DNA from: Owenweeksia sp048267305
GTDB lineage: Bacteria > Bacteroidota > Bacteroidia > Flavobacteriales > Schleiferiaceae
Length of the DNA stretch: 64,000 nucleotides
Assembly: GCA_048267305.1 (NCBI GenBank)
Contig: JBLWXT010000001.1
Span: 124,001 to 188,000 of the forward strand
Direction of reading: 5' to 3'
Part shown: in pieces, positions 54,001 to 62,227 of the stretch
Layout of the letters: every line of letters begins with the position of its first letter
Numbering within the stretch: position 1 is the stretch's first letter
Program-made: the position numbers and the translations under genes
The notes under the pieces: generated by a model
Told to the model about the DNA's origin: nothing
Database searches by the model: none
Seen by the model: only the letters and a program-made list of their open reading frames with translations

Positions 54001-54723
54001 AAAAAGAACGGCCAGAGCTTCCCGTGCATTGGCAATTTTCTCGGCATTAGTAGCGGGAACTGGGCTTCCGAAGATGGAATTATCAGCGGTAATAGCAGAG
54101 TAAAATTCGGCCCAGCTGTTTTTTGAGTTTTTAAACCATGGCCTTGAAAAACCGGTGCTTACAACATCCTGTGATGCCCATATATCAATGGAAAATTCAA
54201 AAACATAGTCAGAAGAGGTTTCGTCAATCAGATTGTTGTCAATTCCGGCCTTATAGAAACTTATTAACTGGATGAGATCCGCACTCAGTTTGCCCTGAAT
54301 AAGATTACTCATCTCACTATTAAGGGTGTGGCTTGCAGGGATTGATTGCAGATGTTTATCCAGGCGGAAAAGCAGTGAAAACAGGAAGTCGAATATGTTT
54401 TTGAAGCCCGCTTTGTTACTTACATTTCCGATGAACTCCACATTAAAAAAGCGCTGAGTGGTTGCGGTATTTTCTTTGGAAATTACAGCCAGTAAATAAG
54501 AGAGGTCTTTTCCCAGCATTCCGCTCCAGTCGCCTGCTACCTGGTTTTGTAGGTTGTGATAGTTTAAGTTTTTGGAGAATTTCTGCAACAGAATGAGAAA
54601 ATCGGCTGTGTCCCGTTCTTCGGGCAAAACATAATCAGTACGCAAGGCAGGTAATTGCCGCTGAGGCTGGCTTGTACCGCCACGCTGCACTGTAAATTGA
54701 GTATCGATTATATTCAGTTTCAT
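51022..54723 (-). CDS. eCIS baseplate wedge protein, gpJ-like (Afp11-like, first)
   Basis: 1233 aa. The C-terminal part has the baseplate J signature FNSFGGRSAEADDSFYIRVS followed by ERLRHKERAITIWDYEHLVL and FPAIYKLKCLPH near residue 1030. The N-terminal 800 residues are unique to eCIS-type wedge proteins. It acts in the baseplate together with the second wedge protein and gp25. Five bases follow the gp25 stop. Confidence 0.9.
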   Translation of the reverse strand: MKLNIIDTQFTVQRGGTSQPQRQLPALRTDYVLPEERDTADFLILLQKFSKNLNYHNLQNQVAGDWSGMLGKDLSYLLAVISKENTATTQRFFNVEFIGNVSNKAGFKNIFDFLFSLLFRLDKHLQSIPASHTLNSEMSNLIQGKLSADLIQLISFYKAGIDNNLIDETSSDYVFEFSIDIWASQDVVSTGFSRPWFKNSKNSWAEFYSAITADNSIFGSPVPATNAEKIANAREALAVLFDRIFKIWGRIVGSAGKYFEESITTYKEHQPHVSLLLGFLKLMDFAHEHLNTYTQQHLDFYYKDVLALPKKPAIADNIHLIFELQKNVDSYLLEKGTPLKAGKDDLGKNLSYEVAEDTALNKASVALLHSVLVEKEDSHSPDEEARLVKRIYSAPVANSQDGLEAVDENKRWPQFGTNQMQLPEIGFAIASTMLFLEEGIRELVIAIDADSSIDQSGFSHDHFKAEITGEKGWLELSLSDPGGLDLPNDDKLYFYALLPEDADPTFPYDSEIHGGAYNTSLPLVRVLLRNDKDTAYPYQQLKNIRIEKIDLEVRVSGATNVKVETSFGAIDPSKPFFPFGPQPKKGDYLEIGHREAASKNLTSMEVALEWKTLPEHGLGHDKLVYFKSISDYINTSYNIGSNTHKVLVSYPIAPNQSSETLDLFHPYDFIGETTLQELISLIFLLIFLFPGSFDPNHPLIQYLTEASGTSGLGTFEKDFSNLNNIKNINDGLVEDEFEETILMKLKLQKPDFGHSDYPNLLTSAAIDPDTHSAPEQPFTPEVSSVSLNYTAAQTIDFTAFPVNEKLQPAAFENRTAQFFHAGVFGAHELHPYLLATSENIALLPQFAGEGHFYIGIKDLKPPQNLSILFQLAEGSENPLKDNPPVHWSYLSKNNWVAFQNIEVADTTDNLVKSGIITFSFPKGMNSDNTLLSKGYHWLRAHVETDTDGVSEAIAVMAQAVRATFVDKNNDPNFLATSLEAGTVSGLVVKDASIKKISQPFNSFGGRSAEADDSFYIRVSERLRHKERAITIWDYEHLVLEHFPAIYKLKCLPHTQIGQDVYNEKRPGHLAIIPIPNTKSDLAANPLEPYTSKALRNEIENFLKLHTSKWASLTVDNPQFEQVQVVCVVELHEGLDETLYRKKLKEDITRFLSPWAFDEEARIDFGGSLHESVILDYIEEREYVNYLRDLRIFQIIGNNPRKEVKEAIASTGRSILVSVPQEEHDITIEKVCVT

Positions 54724-54728
54724 GGGTT

Positions 54729-55151
54729 TCAGGTCAATTTAAAGTCTGCCTCATTGGTATAAAATGGGAATACGAAGTTGTAGCGAGAGTTGGTGGTTCG
54801 GATGGTAAATTCCACTTCAATGTCAACCACACCTTCCAGTTCATTGCTCTTGTCAAGCTTCACGGCATTTACATCTATCCGTGGTTCGTGGTATAAAATG
54901 GCGGTTTTTATCAAGTCGCCCATATAGGTTTTGAGTGTTTGGTCAACCGGCTCAAACAGTAACTTCTCCAGATTACAGCCATAGGTGGGTTGCATTACGC
55001 GTTCGCCTAAGTCGGTGCTCAGCAGTATTTCCAGGCTACGTTTAATGTCGTCCACATCAGACGTCATCTCCACAGCGCGCCCGGCCATACCAAAGGTGGG
55101 CGGGAATTCCCAGCCTGTTCCTAAAAAATCTGTTTGCTCTTCTTTAGCCAT
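54729..55151 (-). CDS. GPW/gp25 family baseplate protein (Afp9-like)
   Basis: 140 aa. The core with ILLSTDLGERVMQPTYGCNL, then FEPVDQTL near the middle and a beta-strand end (EFTIRTTNSRYNFVFPF) is the gp25/GPW family. It contacts sheath and baseplate in contractile tails. Normal length. Coupled to the wedge gene. Confidence 0.92.
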   Translation of the reverse strand: MAKEEQTDFLGTGWEFPPTFGMAGRAVEMTSDVDDIKRSLEILLSTDLGERVMQPTYGCNLEKLLFEPVDQTLKTYMGDLIKTAILYHEPRIDVNAVKLDKSNELEGVVDIEVEFTIRTTNSRYNFVFPFYTNEADFKLT

Positions 55152-55159
55152 TTCTCTTT

Positions 55160-55215
55160 ATCTGTTTTTTACCACGAGGGCACAAAGGCGCAAAGTGTCT
55201 GTCCACTGTAGTCTA
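55160..55215. repeat. Short CGCAAAG-type chromosomal repeat
   Basis: TACCACGAGGGCACAAAGGC followed by GCAAAGTGTCTG is a short member of the repeat family at 32875-33160, here in the gap between gp25 and PAAR genes. Confidence 0.4.
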
Positions 55216-55226
55216 TCGACTATCAG

Positions 55227-55511
55227 CTAACCCCCAATCATCACCGTAAACTCTCCTAAAATGATACTTCCTCCATGTGCCGTGGTATCACCTAATCTTG
55301 CTGCAGGCATTCCTCCGATCAGCACCGTTCCTGAACCTTTTACAATGGTGTCGGGCGGGCCAGTGCACACACACATATCGCCAACCCGTGCGGCAGGCAT
55401 TCCGCCTATTAACACGGTAAACTCACCAAGCATTATTGGTCCGCCAACATGTGGTGGCGGAACAACTATTGGGCAGGTGTGCATATCTCCTATTCGTGCG
55501 GCTGGGGGCAT
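55227..55511 (-). CDS. PAAR spike-tip protein (Afp10-like)
   Basis: 94 aa. Three PAAR-type repeats with PPAARIGDMH, MPAARVGDM and MPAARLGDT, plus Cys and His residues to bind the central zinc. The protein sharpens the spike, and the gene lies between the spike and gp25 genes as usual for eCIS. No toxin domain is fused to it. Confidence 0.95.
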   Translation of the reverse strand: MPPAARIGDMHTCPIVVPPPHVGGPIMLGEFTVLIGGMPAARVGDMCVCTGPPDTIVKGSGTVLIGGMPAARLGDTTAHGGSIILGEFTVMIGG

Positions 55512-55587
55512 TTTTTACTTTTTTTAATTGAAATCCATTTTCTCTTTTATTATCCAAACTCCTTACTCCCTATTCCCAACTCTGTCA

Positions 55588-57327
55588 TTAGTTTATCATC
55601 ACAATACTTCCCTTCACTACCGTTTGTCCGCTGCTGCTTAATTCTGCGCCAGCAGAGCCCTCGGCTTTAAATTGAGCCTGTGCTTTTTGGCTTAAATTCA
55701 CTCCTTCAATGTTCAAATCGGTAGCGGCCTTTAAGTCCAGCGAACCAGCACTCTCTATCACAATACCTGAAGAGGTCATTTCAATCTTATTTCCATTGAG
55801 GTCTTCCAGTACAATGGTGCTTCCGTCATCATCAATGAGCAGCTTGTTGCCACCCGGGGTTTCAATGGTGATAGATGATTTTTCGTCATCAAACTCCAGT
55901 TTCATTTCCGAGCGGGTATAAATTCCTTTAATGTGATTTTCGTCTGTAGCTGAAACGGGGGCAGGTTTGGCCGAGCTGTGCAGAGCACCCAGTACCACGG
56001 CATCGCGGGGGTCATTATTTATGAAACCCACTATTACTTCATCGTCTATTTCAGGTCTGAAAAATGTGCTTCGATTATCCCCGGCATCCAATAAGGCAGT
56101 GCGGCACCAAATGCCTTCGTCTTCGGCATCCACCACGGGTATCTTTATCAGGATGCGGTCTTCACCATCGGGATCATCTGCCAATTGGCTTACCACTCCA
56201 ATTTGAAGTCCGTTTACAGTTGGTAAAAGTTCACCTTCCTGTGCCTCATGGGTTTTAAAAATTTGTTGAAACCATTCAGGACTCAATCCCAGCTGAATTT
56301 CAGTAAACCAGCTGCCATCAGCAATTTGATGTTGAACACCTGAAACGAAGTATTCACCATTAAAGCGGTCGCCTAAACCGCCTAGCTCAATGGTTTGGCC
56401 AGGCATAATTACGGACGTTCCTTCAACGCGCACACGCCCTCTTATTTTGGCCAAACGACTCTTGAGGAGTTTGGCATCTGCCCAGGCTTTTAGTTCAGCA
56501 TCTTCTACTTCCCCTGAGTGACTTAATTCATAGGGATCAGAGTCCAAGGCTTCTGCAATAGTTGCTCCGTCCAAATTTCCGGGAGAAGCAGTTCCGGGTT
56601 CCTCCGATTCTTCTTCAATAACTTCCTGACTGGCAAAATCCCATGATTCGGATAAGGTGGAAGACAATTGGTTGCGGGCATCCATTTCGCCCTCAAACTC
56701 ATAAATGTCGCGGCCATATTCAAAGCTCAGGTCGCTACTTTCGGCATCAGCGGGAGGTTGTACTTTTAAAGTATCATCTTCCACACTTACTATAAGGCCA
56801 TTGGCTTCGGCCCGCATTATCATAAAATCCCAATCGGTGGCGCTATACTGCACCATTTCCTTGTGGGTTACCGATGTGTCGGAAACATCACTCCTAAGGC
56901 CATACTTAGCTATCAGTTCCGATATAATGTCGGAGTCTTTTACCTCTTTAAAAAATGTTGAGCGTGGCGTGGTGGTCATTTTGATGGCCTTACTCTTACA
57001 CTCTATCACCAGCATGGGTGAGTTTCCTCTTGCCTTTAAGGCGTGTTTTACGATTATGCCCTTAAAAATGGTTTCTTCCTTTGAATGATATCCTACTTGA
57101 ATCTCCACCTCGTTACCGGGCACAAAATTATCGCTGCTGCTCACTTCAAAAGTTTGGTCGGCCGGGTTGCCATCTAAAATGTTTAGTACGGCATAAGGTA
57201 TGCGGTTGACCTCTCGATTAACGGATATGGAAGTAAGCTGCACAGTAGGTGGTGCTGCGCTGCCATTCACTTTTAAAGTGAAGGTTACAAGGTCGGACTG
57301 GACAATATCTATTGGAAATAATGGCAT
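55588..57327 (-). CDS. VgrG-like spike protein (Afp8-like)
   Basis: 579 aa. It has the gp27-like ring domain (1-330), the OB fold (near 380-470, RILIKIPVVDAEDEGIWCRT) and a C-terminal beta-prism with short repeats (GNKLLIDDDGSTIVLEDLNG, GNKIEMTSSGIVIESAGSLD). The last part is the tip that carries PAAR. Its length matches eCIS spikes without an extra toxin domain. Confidence 0.93.
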   Translation of the reverse strand: MPLFPIDIVQSDLVTFTLKVNGSAAPPTVQLTSISVNREVNRIPYAVLNILDGNPADQTFEVSSSDNFVPGNEVEIQVGYHSKEETIFKGIIVKHALKARGNSPMLVIECKSKAIKMTTTPRSTFFKEVKDSDIISELIAKYGLRSDVSDTSVTHKEMVQYSATDWDFMIMRAEANGLIVSVEDDTLKVQPPADAESSDLSFEYGRDIYEFEGEMDARNQLSSTLSESWDFASQEVIEEESEEPGTASPGNLDGATIAEALDSDPYELSHSGEVEDAELKAWADAKLLKSRLAKIRGRVRVEGTSVIMPGQTIELGGLGDRFNGEYFVSGVQHQIADGSWFTEIQLGLSPEWFQQIFKTHEAQEGELLPTVNGLQIGVVSQLADDPDGEDRILIKIPVVDAEDEGIWCRTALLDAGDNRSTFFRPEIDDEVIVGFINNDPRDAVVLGALHSSAKPAPVSATDENHIKGIYTRSEMKLEFDDEKSSITIETPGGNKLLIDDDGSTIVLEDLNGNKIEMTSSGIVIESAGSLDLKAATDLNIEGVNLSQKAQAQFKAEGSAGAELSSSGQTVVKGSIVMIN

Positions 57328-57347
57328 TTATGGTTTGGTTTAAAATA

Positions 57348-58013
57348 TCATCTGTTGTCTTTGTCAATTGGTGGAAACTGTAGCTTTTGTCCGCTGTCAA
57401 TCTTACGGAAGCTATCCAGATCATTGGCCTTGGCTACTTCAAAGTAGTGCTTGGGGTCGCGATAAATCTCCTGAGCCATCAAGGGCAGGTTTTCTCCTTC
57501 GGTTACCGTTCTTAAGTGGGTAAGGTCGGGTGAGGTAATGTTGTTAATCAGTTGCTCGAGTAAGGTTTCGCTTTGCGCCTGAAAGGTGGCGCTGATGGTA
57601 GCCCTTAGGGGCAGGCCAGCGGCATTGAACATCTCATACTTTACATTCATTTGCGTAAGCACGGCCTTTACAATAAAGGTTCCCCACACCAATATCAGGT
57701 AGTGGGTTCTGTGAATCCCACCAAAAAATCCTACTGTGTATTTGAATAACTCAATGTCTGCAAACACCTCCCGTTTTGAACCTGAAGCTCCAGTTCCATC
57801 CACCAAAAAATCAAAATTGTAAACTGGTGGGCGAATGTTCTTAAAGCGGTTGTTGGAGCCGGTTGCACCGGGTGGCTGTTTGCTGTCATATTCAAAGTTG
57901 TGATTTACGCTAAACGTCTCTGGATTAAACATGGCAATGTAAAGCCCCACGGGCGGGCCACCCTGCTCATACTGAGGGTTTGCAAAAGGTATTATACTCA
58001 GTTTGTTCAGCAT
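57348..58013 (-). CDS. LysM-containing baseplate/tube hub protein (Afp7-like)
   Basis: 221 aa. The N-terminal half has beta strands and the C-terminus a LysM-like domain (TEGENLPLMAQEIYRDPKHY, KIDSGQKLQFPP). In eCIS this protein joins the tube end to the spike. It follows the DUF5908 gene by 1 base. Confidence 0.88.
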   Translation of the reverse strand: MLNKLSIIPFANPQYEQGGPPVGLYIAMFNPETFSVNHNFEYDSKQPPGATGSNNRFKNIRPPVYNFDFLVDGTGASGSKREVFADIELFKYTVGFFGGIHRTHYLILVWGTFIVKAVLTQMNVKYEMFNAAGLPLRATISATFQAQSETLLEQLINNITSPDLTHLRTVTEGENLPLMAQEIYRDPKHYFEVAKANDLDSFRKIDSGQKLQFPPIDKDNR

Positions 58014-58014
58014 C

Positions 58015-58182
58015 TCAACGTTCTTTTTGGCGTTTCAGGATTTCCAAAACCCTATCAACAGCTTCTGTAACAATTGCCTCCTTATTCATTCCACTTTCCC
58101 TTTGCGGGGAAGAATGAACAGCTCTGGGATTTTGCTCCCGAACATCAGCACGTACTATCAACTCTCGGATTTCTATAGGCAT
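58015..58182 (-). CDS. DUF5908 family mini-protein of the eCIS (Afp6-like)
   Basis: 55 aa, ATG at 58180-58182 and TGA at 58015-58017, shorter than usual gene-finding cut-offs. The start MPIEIRELIVRADVREQ is the family signature, and the C-terminal helix (IVTEAVDRVLEILKRQKER) follows. DUF5908 proteins sit between the tube and LysM genes of eCIS operons, as here. Function unknown; possibly assembly. Confidence 0.85.
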   Translation of the reverse strand: MPIEIRELIVRADVREQNPRAVHSSPQRESGMNKEAIVTEAVDRVLEILKRQKER

Positions 58183-58185
58183 TGT

Positions 58186-58638
58186 TTAGGTATTTCCAGA
58201 TGTTGTTACTTTAAAATATTGATAGGCAAGTTCTAGCGTTTCAATCACCACCTGGTTTTGATCGGCATTAAAGTTGGCTACTTCCCACTTTTTGGGCCAG
58301 CAGTTGTAAAAGGCATAGGTATGTAGCGGTTCGTGAGCTTCACTTAGCAGAGATACCACAACAGTAATAGGCTCAATGTCCATGTCTTCAATCGCCTTTC
58401 TGGCCCATTTTACAACTCCCGAGTTGGTAAACAAGCCACGCTTTAAAACGAGGTTTGGGTAACTGGCCCGGGTGGGCAGTTTGTGCGAAAAGCGATTTTC
58501 ACCACCTTCATTTACTTCCTTTATCTGTAGTTCAGAGGAAATGCCCGATACATCCTGAAAGCGGGTATCGGTATCCGAAGCACCCGATACATCAAAATGT
58601 ACCGAAAAGTGAAAGCCAACTGCCGGGTAATTCGCCAT
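58186..58638 (-). CDS. eCIS tube protein, second copy (Afp5-like)
   Basis: 150 aa. Hcp/gp19-like tube fold with conserved openings MANYPAVGFHFSVHFDVSG and LKRGLFTNSGVVKWARKAIE, then CWPKKWEV. Closely similar to the tube protein at 58641. The second tube usually makes the first rings at the baseplate, and its position before the DUF5908 gene fits this. Confidence 0.92.
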   Translation of the reverse strand: MANYPAVGFHFSVHFDVSGASDTDTRFQDVSGISSELQIKEVNEGGENRFSHKLPTRASYPNLVLKRGLFTNSGVVKWARKAIEDMDIEPITVVVSLLSEAHEPLHTYAFYNCWPKKWEVANFNADQNQVVIETLELAYQYFKVTTSGNT

Positions 58639-58640
58639 TG

Positions 58641-59072
58641 CTATCCGTTTTCTATGGTCAGTCCTTCATGCGCCAATTCAATGCTCTCAATGGCCACTTC
58701 GTTGCCATCAGCTTTAAGTGATGGCCCATCCACCTTAGTGGGCCAGGCGTTTCTTATTTTCCACACCATTACAGGTTCGTGCTCTTCGTTTAGCAAACTC
58801 ACGGTAAGGTCGCGTCTTTCAATGGTATTGAGCTGTACGGTTTTCCACCAATCAAAATATTCGTTGTTGGCAGCGGTTACGCCACGCTTAAGCGTGAGGT
58901 TGCCATACTTCTGTATGCCGGGCATTTTTACAGTGGAATACACGGGGCTGGTACCATCGCGGTATTCAATCACCTGTGTTTCTACACCAAGCCCTGATAC
59001 TTCTGAAAAAGCCAGAGATACGCCACCCCAGTCAACCTGGAAGTGGAATACGGGTAAGGGATAATTTGCCAT
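58641..59072 (-). CDS. eCIS main tube protein (Afp1-like)
   Basis: 143 aa with the same fold: MANYPLPVFHFQVDWGGVSL, then VSGLGVETQVIEYRDGTSP and LKRGVTAANNEYFDWWKT. It is expected to form the stacked rings of the inner tube. It lies after the sheath gene, separated by a 130-base gap that contains a dispersed repeat. Confidence 0.93.
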   Translation of the reverse strand: MANYPLPVFHFQVDWGGVSLAFSEVSGLGVETQVIEYRDGTSPVYSTVKMPGIQKYGNLTLKRGVTAANNEYFDWWKTVQLNTIERRDLTVSLLNEEHEPVMVWKIRNAWPTKVDGPSLKADGNEVAIESIELAHEGLTIENG

Positions 59073-59114
59073 TTTTTTTGGTTTTAATGTTTAAAATTCA
59101 ATGTTCAAAGTGTC

Positions 59115-59200
59115 ACCCCTACCTTTCCTACTTCGTCAGGCGCAGTACAAGCTCTCAAGGGGAGAGTTGATTCGGGAGTACTTGCATAGGGGGATGACCT
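59115..59200. repeat. Dispersed repeat, copy 2, inside the eCIS operon
   Basis: GTCACCCCTACC ... CCTACTTCGTCAGGCGCAG ... ACAAGCTCTCAAGGGGAGAG ... GGGGGATGAC is the reverse complement counterpart of 33590-33705. It separates the sheath and tube genes. Confidence 0.55.
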
Positions 59201-59205
59201 CACGT

Positions 59206-60621
59206 TTAAGACTCCTGTAACTTATGAGAGAATCTTAATATGATAAACTCAGCCGGGCGTGCAGCGGCCATTCCGATTTCCACAATCAGTCGACCTTCTA
59301 AAATGTCAACGGCTGTCATGGTAACCCCAAGGCCAACATTTACATAGTACGCATGATCGGGTGTGGCGCCAGCCAGTGCTCCATCTCGCCATAGACGATT
59401 AAGGAAGTTCTCGGCCTGTGCTTTTACACGAATCCAGGTATTGGCCGTATTGGGCTCAAATACTACCCAGCTTGTTGCTTTTTGCAGGGATTCCTCCACC
59501 ATATTGTAAAGCCTGCGCACAGGAACATATTTCCATTCGTTGTCATTCCCGGCAAGGGTACGTGCGCCCCAAACCAAAATGCCACGGCCGGTAAAGGCGC
59601 GGATAGCATTAATGGACTTTCCGCCCACGGTATCCACATTCAGGCTGCGCTGGCTTTCTTCCGTAATTTTTAGGGTTGGGCGAGATACATTTAGCACACT
59701 TACGTTGGCCGGAGCTTTCCAAACACCACGGTCAGAATCTACACGTGCATAAATTCCCGCTATAGCGGAAGAGGGGGCAAGGGTAACCTTAGGCTTACTC
59801 ACCGCCTGACGGATTAAGTTATAAAGTGCATTTTGATCGTCTTTAATGGAGCTGTCGCTAATATCTGTAGCGGCAGTTAGGTCAACTGCGGCTGCGTTTC
59901 CGCTGGTGGTGGTATGTGCATTTACACTTACGGAGGCGTCTGTAAAGTAAAAACTTAACGAAGTTTCCAGGTAGGGATGATAGGCAGCGCCATATTTTAC
60001 CAAGTCTAAATCACTGGCTATAGTATCACGCAAATCCTGTACGTCCTGGTCAGGCATAAGGTCTATCAGTACAACTCTATCCCCGAGCTCACTGGCCTGA
60101 CTTAGGGCATCATTGTAAATACCATAGTATTGTGAGGTATCAGTTACTCCTGCAATATCAGGGAATACGATAATGGTGGGTTCGTCTTCTTTTTTAAGTT
60201 CAGCTAATGCCCCTGTGCTGTCCATATCGGTATTGCTGATGGCACCGCCATAGCCGGTTCCTACTGAGATAATCCAGCAGGGGCCGCCACCGTTGGCAAA
60301 ATACATTTGCATGGAGTAGTACATTCGGTAAGTGGGATTGGGTGCTGTAACCGGACTTACGCTGAAGGTGGAGGGCGTTGTGGTATCGTCTTCCAGTATA
60401 TCAACGGCAAAGGATTCTACCTGTGGGCCTCCAAATTTCTGGCGGTATTCAACAAGTGATGTAATGCGAGTGGGAGTGTTCAGTAAGTCATTGGCCACCC
60501 TATCCTGAGCTATTTCGGTATAACCAATAAAAGCGGGAATGGCGGTTTCTACCTGTGCAACTGAAGCGGGGAGAGTTGATATTTCTTCAACATATACTCC
60601 GGGGGTTTTGTATTCTGGCAT
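59206..60621 (-). CDS. eCIS tail sheath protein (Afp2/3/4-like)
   Basis: 471 aa. It begins MPEYKTPGVYVEEISTLPAS, the conserved sheath opening, and ends with the tail sheath fold containing GRGILVWGARTLAG and EFIILRFSHKLQES. Only one sheath gene is present, while Afp/PVC have three. Contracts on firing to drive the tube. Confidence 0.94.
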   Translation of the reverse strand: MPEYKTPGVYVEEISTLPASVAQVETAIPAFIGYTEIAQDRVANDLLNTPTRITSLVEYRQKFGGPQVESFAVDILEDDTTTPSTFSVSPVTAPNPTYRMYYSMQMYFANGGGPCWIISVGTGYGGAISNTDMDSTGALAELKKEDEPTIIVFPDIAGVTDTSQYYGIYNDALSQASELGDRVVLIDLMPDQDVQDLRDTIASDLDLVKYGAAYHPYLETSLSFYFTDASVSVNAHTTTSGNAAAVDLTAATDISDSSIKDDQNALYNLIRQAVSKPKVTLAPSSAIAGIYARVDSDRGVWKAPANVSVLNVSRPTLKITEESQRSLNVDTVGGKSINAIRAFTGRGILVWGARTLAGNDNEWKYVPVRRLYNMVEESLQKATSWVVFEPNTANTWIRVKAQAENFLNRLWRDGALAGATPDHAYYVNVGLGVTMTAVDILEGRLIVEIGMAAARPAEFIILRFSHKLQES

Positions 60622-60653
60622 TGGTATCTGTTTTTTTTAAGTTTTACAATCGT

Positions 60654-61673
60654 TTAGATATTTATATATACTTCCTGTAAAGGAGAGATGGAGGAGGGTA
60701 TGGGTAGCGGGCGGATTATGGTATCCGTTCCGTTTTGGCTAATAGTTAGCTGTAAATCCTTTTTCGGTTTTTCAAAAAAGGGAATGTCCTGTTGATTATT
60801 TATGGAGGTTCCTGTAACAAAGCTTATGTTTTGGCCGGCTTCATACGTTTGGTTGCCGCTGGTTTCTGTAAAGTCAATTTTGGTATAGGGATGATCCTTT
60901 GGAGGGCCATAGGTTTCCTTATCCTCAATAGTGAAGGTGGCATTTTGGTAACCCTTACCCAGGTTTAAATTGAAGCGCCAGGGTTTTGCCGCTGCAGAAA
61001 ATTGTAGTTGGTAAGTGGTTTCTAAGCTATAGTCAAACTGAACAGTTCCTTTTTGAAATATCTCGATTATACACCATGGTTTTTTTAGGGTAAATTCATC
61101 GGAGATATATATGTATTTATCTACTTCCACGCCTTGATTGGTGGTAACCATAAAGCGATGGAGTCCGCTTAAACCTGATAGTTTCAGGTTCTCACTAAAT
61201 TTTTTCTCGCTACTGTGCAGTGCTTCATTCAGTACTACATTTCCATCTCTGTCAGTAATTTCTAAAGTGGCATTTACGCGAGTTGTGGTGAAGGTAAAAG
61301 CAAAAACCCGTGGTTTCACCAAGGCAGGTATTTGTTGTAAAGTATTTCCGCTCAGGTTGTCATACACATAAACCTGATCGGCTTGTTTGGGCGCTAGTTG
61401 GGTAAAGTTTGAGAAGTAGGTATTGCTGAGGTTGCCAACAAAAACCAGTTTGAGCTCATCTGTAATGGGGAGCAAGGCCGAGCGTTGGTCATCGTTTGCT
61501 TCAAAAAGTATCAATGGTGAACGCTCTTTTTGCTTTAGCAGATGACGGTACCCTGTGAGTTTGGCCGCAGTGGCTCTTGTGGGTTCAATCAATATATCAT
61601 GTGAACGTCCACTGGCGTAGAAATCATGAAGTACCTCAAACTGAAACAATATGTTGTACCACCGAGTGCTCAT
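60654..61673 (-). CDS. eCIS-associated protein between cap and sheath genes, unknown function
   Basis: 339 aa, no signal peptide. Beta-rich with an N-terminal helical part (WYNILFQFEVLHDFYASGRS). No family is recognised. It sits directly after the DUF4255 gene, overlapping by 4 bases, and before the sheath gene, so it is probably a structural or assembly part of the particle, perhaps at the cap end. Confidence 0.6.
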   Translation of the reverse strand: MSTRWYNILFQFEVLHDFYASGRSHDILIEPTRATAAKLTGYRHLLKQKERSPLILFEANDDQRSALLPITDELKLVFVGNLSNTYFSNFTQLAPKQADQVYVYDNLSGNTLQQIPALVKPRVFAFTFTTTRVNATLEITDRDGNVVLNEALHSSEKKFSENLKLSGLSGLHRFMVTTNQGVEVDKYIYISDEFTLKKPWCIIEIFQKGTVQFDYSLETTYQLQFSAAAKPWRFNLNLGKGYQNATFTIEDKETYGPPKDHPYTKIDFTETSGNQTYEAGQNISFVTGTSINNQQDIPFFEKPKKDLQLTISQNGTDTIIRPLPIPSSISPLQEVYINI

Positions 61674-62227
61674 AAGTGGGTTTTTGATATTTCGGTGATA
61701 GGAATTTGACTTTCCAGGGGTTGATTATCTTCCAGGAGAAGCATCCTCATTTTATAAACTACAGAGGGGCGGTATTTGGCTCCGAGCGATGCCCACAGGT
61801 TGTTTTGCTGTTCCAGCGAAAGCGTGAGCAGTTCAAATATCAACTTATCTACATTTGGAGGCAGGCCTGGATGTGTGGTTGGTGAAAACACATTTTGAGC
61901 TTGAAAAAAGGTGATGACGAACCCTATGTGTTTTAGGGCTTCATCATAGTTGTTTTCAAAATTGGCGGAGAAAAGTAGGTGGAAGTTGAGTCTTACACGG
62001 GGGTTGCTTTTGGCAACAGTTCCCACGGCAGTGGGGCGAAGTTGAGGTAGCTGCTGAATACTGCGTTCCTCTTCAATATTTACGAGGGTAAGCCCCAGTT
62101 TGTCGGAAACTACCTGCCCTGTACTGTCAGTATAGGGAGTGATATCAAGCGTATCACTCCCACCTGTTTTTAGGTTTAGGTAATTGTTTATTTGATCTTT
62201 TAGAAATAGAAAGGTTGTATCTATCAC
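61670..62227 (-). CDS. DUF4255/Pvc16-like tail terminator (cap) protein
   Basis: 185 aa. The N-terminal part MIDTTFLFLKDQINNYL and the core with VNIEEERSIQQ, RVRLNFHLLFSANF, NYDEALKHIGFVITFFQ and FELLTLSLEQQNNLWASLG are typical of the Pvc16 N-terminal domain family, which closes the tail end. It is the first gene of the eCIS operon. The spacer above it (290 bases) carries no gene and likely holds the operon promoter, although I see no perfect TAnnTTTG box. Confidence 0.9.
   Translation of the reverse strand: MIDTTFLFLKDQINNYLNLKTGGSDTLDITPYTDSTGQVVSDKLGLTLVNIEEERSIQQLPQLRPTAVGTVAKSNPRVRLNFHLLFSANFENNYDEALKHIGFVITFFQAQNVFSPTTHPGLPPNVDKLIFELLTLSLEQQNNLWASLGAKYRPSVVYKMRMLLLEDNQPLESQIPITEISKTHL

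Larger units (their letters stand above)
39064..62227 (-). other. Extracellular contractile injection system (eCIS) gene cluster
   Basis: Sixteen genes all on the minus strand encode every class of part: cap/terminator, sheath, two tubes, small DUF5908 protein, LysM, spike, PAAR tip, gp25, two baseplate wedge proteins, a long fibre-like protein, tape measure, AAA+ ATPase, and a DUF4157 payload. Gene order follows the Afp/PVC/AlgoCIS type. No lysis gene or regulator is included. Particles of this kind assemble in the cytoplasm and are released to inject protein into target cells. Confidence 0.92.
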
